DNA of 64,000 nucleotides from Porphyromonas vaginalis (GTDB lineage Bacteria; Bacteroidota; Bacteroidia; Bacteroidales; Porphyromonadaceae), in assembly GCF_958301595.1 (NCBI RefSeq), contig NZ_CATQJU010000001.1, forward strand, positions 62,001-126,000. Direction: 5' to 3'. The notes beneath the pieces are model-generated. The model did not search any database. It saw nothing but the letters and a program-made list of their open reading frames with translations, and was not told where the DNA came from. Below are positions 42,155-48,342 of this stretch, one piece after another. Position 1 is the first letter of the stretch, and every line of letters starts with the position of its first letter. A program made the translations under genes and the position numbers.

Positions 42155-42190
42155 AAGCAGGAGACGGTTCACGAGCTGTCTCCTGCTTTT
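42155..42190. terminator. Bidirectional terminator between barrel gene and xerD
   Basis: AAGCAGGAGAC pairs with GTCTCCTGCTT around a 12-base loop, with T runs available on both strands; it lies between convergent genes. Confidence 0.9.
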
Positions 42191-42210
42191 GCATTTAAAA
42201 CTGTGTAGGG

Positions 42211-43140
42211 TCACTCGGTATCGTGCGGTGTAGGGTGCTGCTGATTGCGAGGATGGTAGCGCAAGACGTCGGCACGGAGTGCGGTGCGATCGACGTGGGT
42301 GTAGACCTCTGTCGTCGCTATACTCTCGTGTCCCATCATCAGCTGGATAGCGTGCAGGTCGGCACCGCCCTCGAGTAGGTGTGTGGCAAAGCTATGTCGC
42401 AGCGTGTGCGGACTAATCTCCTTCTGTATGCCCGCCAGCTCAGCAAGCGTGCGGATCAGACAGAAGACCGTGATACGAGAGATCGGTTGACCACGACGTG
42501 AGATGAAGATATACTGATCATACTCCGGCTTCGCATTATAGCGACAGGGATCATTGAGATAGCGCTGCACGTCAGAGACTGCCTTCGGACTCATCGGCAC
42601 CAGTCGCTCTTTGCGTCCCTTGCCCCAGACGTGCAGATAGCCTTCGTCGAGGAAAACATCCGAATAGGTCAGCCCGCAAAGCTCCGACACACGTAGCCCG
42701 CAGCTGTAGAGGACCTCTATGATCGCCGTGTCTCGTGAAGCCTCGATACGATCCTCGTCGATAGCTCCGAGGAGGCTGTCTATCTCTGCGAGCGTGAGCA
42801 CCTCAGGGAGCTTCTTATGTATGGGCGGGGTCTGTAGCATATCTGTCGGGTCATGCTCTATCTCCTCCTCTAGCGTTAGGAAGCGAAAGAAACTCTTAAC
42901 CCCGCTCAGCACACGCGCCAGCGAACGCATCGAGATACCTAAGTCTAGCAAATGCGCCGCAAAGTTGTTGAGATGTTGCAGCGTTACCTCCCGCAGACTC
43001 AGCCCCATATCGTCTATGTAGGTGTAGAGCTTGTCCACGTCGTAGAGGTAGGAGTCGATGCTATTGTCCGAGAGGTGCTGCTCCAGCCTCAGATAAGTTT
43101 TGTAGCGCTGTATCAGTTGCTGTCTTGGTTCTAGACTCAT
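42211..43140 (-). CDS. xerD: Tyrosine recombinase XerD
   Basis: A 309-residue tyrosine recombinase that resolves chromosome dimers at dif together with XerC. N-terminal core-binding domain (YKTYLRLEQHLSDNSIDSYL), and the full catalytic set: Arg 150 (SCGLRVSEL), Lys 174 (VWGKGRKERLVP), His 245 and Arg 248 (SPHTLRHSFATHLLEGGADL), His 271 (MGHESIATTEVYTHV) and nucleophile Tyr 280. Length and lack of adjacent phage or integron genes indicate the housekeeping enzyme. XerC cannot be wholly excluded. Confidence 0.92.
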   Translation of the reverse strand: MSLEPRQQLIQRYKTYLRLEQHLSDNSIDSYLYDVDKLYTYIDDMGLSLREVTLQHLNNFAAHLLDLGISMRSLARVLSGVKSFFRFLTLEEEIEHDPTDMLQTPPIHKKLPEVLTLAEIDSLLGAIDEDRIEASRDTAIIEVLYSCGLRVSELCGLTYSDVFLDEGYLHVWGKGRKERLVPMSPKAVSDVQRYLNDPCRYNAKPEYDQYIFISRRGQPISRITVFCLIRTLAELAGIQKEISPHTLRHSFATHLLEGGADLHAIQLMMGHESIATTEVYTHVDRTALRADVLRYHPRNQQHPTPHDTE

Positions 43141-43158
43141 TGCAAGGGAGTTTCTTAC

Positions 43159-43166
43159 TATCTTTG
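43159..43166 (+). promoter_or_regulatory. -7 box upstream of the DUF5053-like gene
   Basis: TATCTTTG, about 20 bases before the first copy of the 24-bp repeat at 43187. The second copy of that repeat also has such a box upstream (TACCTTTG, 43639-43646). Confidence 0.4.
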
Positions 43167-43186
43167 CGCTACGAAGTTAGCCATTT

Positions 43187-43210
43187 GCATCTTAACCGAC
43201 AAGTTCACTA
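43187..43210 (+). repeat. 24-bp direct repeat, copy 1
   Basis: GCATCTTAACCGACAAGTTC+ACTA is repeated exactly at 43718-43741, where its last base is the A of the aroQ start codon. The two copies enclose the small DUF5053-like gene. Confidence 0.95.
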
Positions 43211-43273
43211 AATGGCATTCGACTTCTGCACATTCTAGTATCAAGAAAAATACCTTTCAAACACTACAGCACA

Positions 43274-43528
43274 ATGGAAACAATAATCACTACGCCAGAA
43301 CTCATCACTGATATGAAAAAGAAGATGCAAGGGATACTACAAGCGATTTCGTGGAGAGACTTTGCAAACACATACTTCCACCGATCTTCATCGTGGTTCT
43401 ACCACAAGATGGACGGCATTGACGGAAACGGCAATCAAGGGGGCTTCAATCAAGAAGAAGCCTCACAGATGCGAGATGCGCTCCTCGACCTAAGCGAACG
43501 TATTAGACAAGCAGCCGAAAGTATATAG
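43274..43528 (+). CDS. DUF5053-like small protein
   Basis: 84 residues, with the recognisable core ISWRDFANTYFHRSSSWFYH, then KMDGIDGNGNQGGFN and LLDLSERIRQAAESI, matching what I know as DUF5053, a family of short Bacteroidetes proteins of unknown function with a helix-turn-helix-like look (ANTYFHRSSSWFYHKM). It may bind DNA. It sits between two exact copies of a 24-bp sequence that forms the aroQ leader and is followed by a terminator, so it looks like a self-contained cassette placed upstream of aroQ. Confidence 0.7.
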   Translation: METIITTPELITDMKKKMQGILQAISWRDFANTYFHRSSSWFYHKMDGIDGNGNQGGFNQEEASQMRDALLDLSERIRQAAESI

Positions 43529-43586
43529 GCGGGACCTCATCGTACCCTTATTGACAAAAGTCGCTCTAGCCTATAGAGCGCACACC

Positions 43587-43621
43587 AGCCCCCACTAGCC
43601 GACTAGCCCGTGGGGGCTATT
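43587..43621 (+). terminator. Terminator of the DUF5053-like gene
   Basis: AGCCCCCAC pairs with GTGGGGGCT around a 14-base loop, followed by ATTTG, 59 bases after the stop. Confidence 0.7.
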
Positions 43622-43717
43622 TGTATAGCCAAAATCACTACCTTTGCGAACAGAGTGAGCGACACCCAAGGTCCCTAGTTTGTACGCTTTTGATGCTCAC
43701 TTGTTGCTCACTAAAGA

Positions 43718-43741
43718 GCATCTTAACCGACAAGTTCACTA
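43718..43741 (+). repeat. 24-bp direct repeat, copy 2 (aroQ leader)
   Basis: An exact second copy of 43187-43210, ending in the first base of the aroQ ATG. Confidence 0.95.
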
Positions 43742-44220
43742 TGTCTACAAATAGTTTGATCGAACCTCTCTCTACCCCGACCTCGGGCAAGCCAGCCATA
43801 CTCATCCTCAATGGTCCTAACCTGGTCAACGTGGGTCAGCGCGAAGCTGAGATCTACGGATCGACGCCGTTAGTCCCCTACTTGGAGCAACTCGCCCACG
43901 ACACCACCGAGGCGACAGTTGCCATCCGCTACTCACACTACGAGGGCGCACTCATCGAGTACCTCTACATGGCTCAGGAGCTAGGCTATCAGGCGATCAT
44001 ACTCAATGCGGGGGGCTACACGCACACCTCCGTAGCTATCGCAGACGCGATACGCGCCATCGCACTACCAGTCATCGAAGTGCATATCTCCCAGCCACTA
44101 GCCCGTGAGTCTTACCGCCACACCTCGCTCATAGCACCCTACTGCCGTGGTAGCATCGCCGGCTTTGGCGTAGCCAGTTACGACTTAGCCGTACGGGCTG
44201 CCATTCTGCTGAGCCGTTGA
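43741..44220 (+). CDS. aroQ: Type II 3-dehydroquinate dehydratase
   Basis: The third step of the shikimate pathway, 3-dehydroquinate to 3-dehydroshikimate. 159 residues with type II motifs: ILNGPNLVNVGQREAEIYGS (catalytic Arg and Tyr; usually N-L-G-x-R-x-x-x-Y), SHYEGALIEYLY, ILNAGGYTHTSVAIADAI, VEVHISQPLARE. Type II enzymes form dodecamers. The open frame starts at 43621, but the preceding 40 residues cross the promoter and the 24-bp leader repeat; ATG 43741 gives the family start. The O-methyltransferase gene follows after 20 bases. Confidence 0.93.
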   Translation: MSTNSLIEPLSTPTSGKPAILILNGPNLVNVGQREAEIYGSTPLVPYLEQLAHDTTEATVAIRYSHYEGALIEYLYMAQELGYQAIILNAGGYTHTSVAIADAIRAIALPVIEVHISQPLARESYRHTSLIAPYCRGSIAGFGVASYDLAVRAAILLSR

Positions 44221-44240
44221 CACCTTATACTATATAGACT

Positions 44241-44888
44241 ATGGACGCAGAGCTAGAGCTTTATGCCCAGCAGCACAGCTCCTTCGGGCATCCCCTACTA
44301 GACGAATTGCTACGCACTGCTTATGTGCGACTCTTACAGCCGAGGATGGTGTGTGGTGCTACACAGGCGGGACTACTCTCGATGCTCATTAAGCTCAGTG
44401 GTGCCCAGCGTGTCCTAGAGCTGGGAGCTTATAGTGGCTACTCAACGATCGCCATGGCGATGGCACTAGAGCCGGTGGCGGGTGAGATCGACTCCATCGA
44501 GTGCGATGCCGAGATGATCCACTTCCTCTCCCCCTTTGTAGCACGTAGCGGCTGTGCCGAGCGCATTCATGTGCACCATGGTCAGGCTCTAGAGCTGATG
44601 CCCGCACTACTCGCGCAGCACGATTACGACCTCGTCTACATCGATGCCAACAAACGTCAGTACCCCGACTACTACCAGCTACTGCGCAAGCAACTACGCC
44701 CCGGAGCGATTATCCTTGCGGACAATACCCTCTGGGACGGTAAAGTAACCGCCCCAACGACCCACCACGACCTGCAGCTCGAGGGGATCCAGCACTTCAA
44801 CGAACTAGTCGCTCAGGACAGCGGCGTGGAGCAGCTCCTCCTACCGCTCCGCGATGGGCTGACGATCATTCGCATCCTACCAGCTTAG
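44241..44888 (+). CDS. Class I O-methyltransferase
   Basis: 215 residues, SAM-dependent, of the caffeoyl-CoA/catechol O-methyltransferase-like family (COG4122). SAM motif RVLELGAYSGYSTIAMA (about 57-73), then acidic IDSIECDAEMI, DYDLVYIDANKRQYPDYY with the metal-binding Asp, and ILADNTLWDGKV. The bacterial substrate is not known. It forms a pair with aroQ, and its stop overlaps that of the convergent membrane-protein gene (CTTAG). Confidence 0.88.
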   Translation: MDAELELYAQQHSSFGHPLLDELLRTAYVRLLQPRMVCGATQAGLLSMLIKLSGAQRVLELGAYSGYSTIAMAMALEPVAGEIDSIECDAEMIHFLSPFVARSGCAERIHVHHGQALELMPALLAQHDYDLVYIDANKRQYPDYYQLLRKQLRPGAIILADNTLWDGKVTAPTTHHDLQLEGIQHFNELVAQDSGVEQLLLPLRDGLTIIRILPA

Positions 44889-45520
44889 TCAGGCTGAGCC
44901 GGAGCGATAGGCTTTGCCTCTTGTGCAGCAGACTCTGCTGGTGCAGGCATCGCCTTAGGCGCATCAGCCGTTGTAGGCTGAGCGTTGCCACTCTTTGCTT
45001 GCATCTTATGCGAGGTCACCTCGTTGCGAAGCTTGATCAACTCCTCACGCTGCTCAGCCGTGAGCTTGTTGAGCTTGAGCCACTCTAGGAGGGCACGCAC
45101 CGCAAGTCCGATCGTGATGACCGTAACCGCACCGATAGCACCCGACCAAGAGACCGTGACAAAAGGCAGATCCTGCGTAGGCGTACGCCACCCGAAGAGC
45201 GCCTTGCAGAGGATCGGCATAAAGAGCGCGACCACCGCCACGATCACCACAAAAGCGATATAGCCACCGAAGTGACGACGACGCATCATGTGCCCAGCCA
45301 CATAGTAGTAGTTGAGATAGAAGATCGCAATCAGAAAGATGTCGAGTAGCCACGTAGAGAGATAGTGTGATGGAGCCTGGAAGAAGGACTTAGCCATCGT
45401 GCTACTCTGCCCGATCAGTATGGACTGTATCAGCACGATGACGAGCCATGCCGCCAGATAGATAAGCCAAGTATAACTCTTCGTCGAGTTTTGCTTTGCA
45501 GCAGTAGCGTCTTGTTTCAT
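44885..45520 (-). CDS. Membrane protein resembling a LytS-type sensor without kinase domain
   Basis: From ATG 45520 the protein has 211 residues: four predicted membrane helices (YLAAWLVIVLIQSILIGQ; WLLDIFLIAIFYLNYYYVAG; YIAFVVIVAVVALFMPILC; SGAIGAVTVITIGLAVRAL), a short coiled coil (LKLNKLTAEQREELIKLRNE), and an Ala/Pro-rich tail. The helix layout with LNYYYVAGHMMRRRH and the following coiled coil look like the sensor part of Bacteroidetes LytS-type histidine kinases, but the His_kinase and ATPase domains are absent. Whether this reflects family kinship or only similar membrane layout is uncertain. Confidence 0.65.
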   Translation of the reverse strand: MKQDATAAKQNSTKSYTWLIYLAAWLVIVLIQSILIGQSSTMAKSFFQAPSHYLSTWLLDIFLIAIFYLNYYYVAGHMMRRRHFGGYIAFVVIVAVVALFMPILCKALFGWRTPTQDLPFVTVSWSGAIGAVTVITIGLAVRALLEWLKLNKLTAEQREELIKLRNEVTSHKMQAKSGNAQPTTADAPKAMPAPAESAAQEAKPIAPAQPD

Positions 45521-45605
45521 AGTATAGGTAGACTTATAGTTATTACACCACAAAGATACAACAGGATAATGAAAGAAGCCTATGTGTCCACTCTCATAAA
45601 TGAAC

Positions 45606-45613
45606 TATATTTG
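45606..45613 (+). promoter_or_regulatory. -7 box upstream of TPR protein gene
   Basis: TATATTTG, 27 bases upstream of ATG 45641; only a weak GTG is found at the -33 position. Confidence 0.4.
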
Positions 45614-45640
45614 TAGCATCAACAACAATCAATCAAATCT

Positions 45641-46825
45641 ATGAAGCGATTAGGAATCGGTCTAGTGATCTTGCTAGGTCTAGTGATGATCAGCTTAGGT
45701 CTAGTGAGGGCCAGCACGCGAAGCCAGAGCAAAGGACTTCTCACGCCCCAAGATAGCATCTTAACTCTTGCGCCCACTCCCGCTAAGGCATATCACCAAG
45801 CCGCAGAGGATCTTCGTATGGGTGGAGACTGGGATGAGGCGATGGACCTTGCTATAGAGGGGTTAAGCCGATATGGTGACGATAAGGATCACACGCTCTA
45901 TCACTATCTATGTTTTTTGTTGACTCGTTCTGACTATGACGCAAGATTGATCTCTAAGCTCCAAGAGAAGATACACAAGCAGCCCAAACGCCCCGAGTGG
46001 GTGCTCCTGCTCGCGACCCTATACGATAGCTCGTGTCATGCCGATTGTGAGCAAGCTGTTCACTACTTTCAGAAAGCTCTAAAAGCGGTGCCCCAAGGTG
46101 GTTTCTTTTACCTATCTACTATTGAGCAGATGGCAATATGCTACGTAGAGTTGGGAAGTCTAGACTCCGCTCTATTGTACACAGATATGGCGATCGAGAC
46201 AGACCCTTCCTTCGCGGGCTATCACTACAACAAGGCGCTGATGCTCCACGCTTTTGGAGATACAAGAGCTGCCATCACAGAGCTCAATAACTACTTCGCA
46301 CATCCCAATAGAAACAAGGACGACGCTCATGCTTACTACAAGCGAGCTTACTACAAGAGTGAGATCAAAGACCTCTCTGGCGCACTCGCTGATGTAGAGC
46401 GAGCAATGGCTAAAGACTCCCATCCCGACCCCTCAGCCTACCTCCTCCGTGGAGACATCTATGCTGCTCAAGGTAAGAGCACGCAGGCCAAAGCTGACTA
46501 CAAGACCGTACTGGAAAACACATCTAGTGGTGATCCCCGTACACGCATCTTTGCTCTCGTAGGTTTGGGAAATAAGAAACAAGCGATGCAAATCCTAACC
46601 GATCAAGTCAACTTCTATAAAGAATACGATGACTTAAACGATAGCAACTTCTATCTCCTGCTTCGTTCGCTCATAAAGTATAGGCAGGTAGAGCTAGCAC
46701 GCTACTTCTGGGAGATCTCTACGGAGTGGGGTTATCCCTATCCTTGCATCGGTGAAAACATACAAGTTGTGAAAAACAATCCAAAGTACAAGGAGCTACA
46801 AAAGAGAGGGGTCAACATCCTGTAG
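45641..46825 (+). CDS. Exported TPR-repeat protein
   Basis: 394 residues with an N-terminal signal or anchor helix (LGIGLVILLGLVMISLGLV) and about six tetratricopeptide-like units (GDWDEAMDLAIEGLSRYGDD; CEQAVHYFQKALKAVPQGGF; GSLDSALLYTDMAIETDPSF; KDLSGALADVERAMAKDSHP; GKSTQAKADYKTVLENTSSG). It probably acts as an envelope-side protein scaffold. It is a distant relative of the TPR proteins at 58882 and 63039. Ends with a short conserved-looking tail NPKYKELQKRGVNIL, similar in placement to TPQYKALVQQY in the 58882 protein. Confidence 0.78.
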   Translation: MKRLGIGLVILLGLVMISLGLVRASTRSQSKGLLTPQDSILTLAPTPAKAYHQAAEDLRMGGDWDEAMDLAIEGLSRYGDDKDHTLYHYLCFLLTRSDYDARLISKLQEKIHKQPKRPEWVLLLATLYDSSCHADCEQAVHYFQKALKAVPQGGFFYLSTIEQMAICYVELGSLDSALLYTDMAIETDPSFAGYHYNKALMLHAFGDTRAAITELNNYFAHPNRNKDDAHAYYKRAYYKSEIKDLSGALADVERAMAKDSHPDPSAYLLRGDIYAAQGKSTQAKADYKTVLENTSSGDPRTRIFALVGLGNKKQAMQILTDQVNFYKEYDDLNDSNFYLLLRSLIKYRQVELARYFWEISTEWGYPYPCIGENIQVVKNNPKYKELQKRGVNIL

Positions 46826-46856
46826 TCCTACTGCTGGTTATGGTCCAGCCAGAAAG

Positions 46857-46945
46857 GGCTGACGCATTATGATTGCTCTCTCGGGAGCTACACATAGCAA
46901 CAAGCCAGAGAATAGATGAGGGTACTATATATATTATAATGTGTC
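46857..46945 (-). repeat. AT-palindrome module
   Basis: GCTGACGCATTATGATTGCT ... GAGCTACACATAGCAACAAG ... ATATATATTATAATGTGTCA, a diverged copy of 27742-27816. It is followed by a GGCTGTTAGCTGTTAGCTAT-type tract (46963-46991) and a heptamer tract (47023-47074). Confidence 0.65.
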
Positions 46946-47072
46946 ACCCCTGGATTGGCTGTTAGCTGTTAGCTATTGGCTGTTAGCTATCGGAACCTTC
47001 GGAGCTATCAGAGTGATCGGATCTCTAATCTCTAGCTTCTAATTTCTAATCTCTAACCTCTAATCTCTAATT

Positions 47073-47366
47073 ACATATCTTTACAGGGAAATTTGTCCGA
47101 TTCCCTCCTTTATCGAATATCCACGTAGGAAATCTCAAATCTCCACGTGGATATTTTTTCTTCCCCACGTGGGGGCGTTTTGATTCTTCCGAAGTTTCAT
47201 TTCATTCTTCCGAAGTTTCATTTGATTCCTCCGAAGAATTTTTTATTCTCCACGTGGAGATTTTGAAATATCCACGTGGAAATCAGTTTTTCCCGACACA
47301 GCGTCGTATCAATATGTAGTCAGCTATAAATTATTGTAACGATCCGGAGTTAAATTTGCCAGCCAG
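47073..47366 (+). repeat. Palindrome-rich dispersed element, copy 3
   Basis: ACATATCTTTACAGGGAAAT, three CCACGTGG-type palindromes, three TTCCGAAG units (CTTCCGAAGTTTCATTTCAT), two CCACGTGG palindromes, TTTTTCCCGACACAGCGTCG, AAATTATTGTAACGAT and AAATTTGCC. The whole gap 46826-47439 contains no gene. Confidence 0.9.
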
Positions 47367-47402
47367 GGTTAACCAATCTACAACGATTTGAAAACTATTC
47401 GC

Positions 47403-47410
47403 TACCTTTG
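47403..47410 (+). promoter_or_regulatory. -7 box upstream of the barrel protein gene
   Basis: TACCTTTG, 29 bases before ATG 47440 and just downstream of palindrome-rich copy 3. Confidence 0.45.
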
Positions 47411-47439
47411 ACTTTACAAGCAAGTATAACCTATCAAAT

Positions 47440-48063
47440 ATGAGTACCCTTATGAACAACTTACTCAGAAAAGCCTTCGCGCTCTGCGCCCTCATCCTCG
47501 CTACGGGATACTGTCTCTCAGCACAAGTAGTCGTCGTACAGGGCGAGCCAGAGGCTCCACTGCCACAGACGCTCAACGAGGTGCGCCTCAACCTCTTAGC
47601 ACCCGTAGCCTTCAAGGCTATATCATTGGAGTACGAGCGCTCCACGGCGAAGATGAAAGACCTAGGCTTCGGAGCTGCCATCAGCGCCTGCTTTGCCCAT
47701 ACGGGAGACTTTGGCACTACGATCTTTCCCACTTTTGGGGTGATGCCATACGCACGTTGGTACTTCGGCGGCAAGAAGCTCGCAGCCACAAGACTGAACT
47801 CAGGCTTCTTTATCGAGGCAAATACTGCGATCAACTACTATCAGTTTACTAGAGAGAGCACCAAAGATTACAGCGGTACGCAGATGACCGAGACAAAGCA
47901 AGGTGTCTCTTGGGGCATCGGCCTCGGCGGTGGCTGGAAGCTAGTCTCTCGCAGCAATTGGAGTGGCGAGATCAGTCTGCGTGTAGGTCGCAACCTCGTG
48001 AAAGGCGATGATGCTGACGACATGTACGTCTACCCCGCTATCTCTGTGGGCTACCGCTTCTAG
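47440..48063 (+). CDS. Outer-membrane beta-barrel protein (DUF3575-like)
   Basis: 207 residues: a signal peptide (AFALCALILATGYCLSAQ), then a region starting LNEVRLNLLAPVAFKAISLE with the look of DUF3575/outer-membrane barrel proteins, and a C-terminal strand VYPAISVGYRF ending in Phe. MPYARWYFGGKK also fits this group. The role is unknown. Two in-frame ATGs (47440 and 47452) could serve as start. Own promoter and terminator, so monocistronic. Confidence 0.78.
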   Translation: MSTLMNNLLRKAFALCALILATGYCLSAQVVVVQGEPEAPLPQTLNEVRLNLLAPVAFKAISLEYERSTAKMKDLGFGAAISACFAHTGDFGTTIFPTFGVMPYARWYFGGKKLAATRLNSGFFIEANTAINYYQFTRESTKDYSGTQMTETKQGVSWGIGLGGGWKLVSRSNWSGEISLRVGRNLVKGDDADDMYVYPAISVGYRF

Positions 48064-48086
48064 TCATCCACCCACTAACTTTTTTA

Positions 48087-48125
48087 GAGAGGGCATCTAG
48101 AAAAGATGTCCTCTCTCCTTTTTTC
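48087..48125 (+). terminator. Terminator after the barrel protein gene
   Basis: GAGAGGGCATCT / AGATGTCCTCTC with a 5-base loop followed by TCCTTTTTT. Confidence 0.9.
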
Positions 48126-48180
48126 TACGCATATCGTATTCCGAAGTTTCTCACCCTCTGCGGTATTTGTAAAAAGTGAG

Positions 48181-48188
48181 TATCTTTG
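48181..48188 (+). promoter_or_regulatory. M16 peptidase -7 box
   Basis: TATCTTTG, about 155 bases before ATG 48343, giving a long leader. The -33 position is unconvincing. Confidence 0.4.
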
Positions 48189-48342
48189 CATTTGGGTGTG
48201 TGGGCTAGGTCTAAATAAAGATCTCTTGCAACATATACGAGGCAGCCTCGTCTACATAGTAAAGGCGTGTGTGTCTGGTATTACACCTACGCTCTTTGAA
48301 CAGACAACTAGAAATACATCAATAACTTTTAGACAACTAGAT

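Noticed and set aside
43621-43740. 40-codon N-terminal extension of aroQ
   Set aside because: It would translate the promoter and 24-bp leader repeat; the family start lies at 43741.
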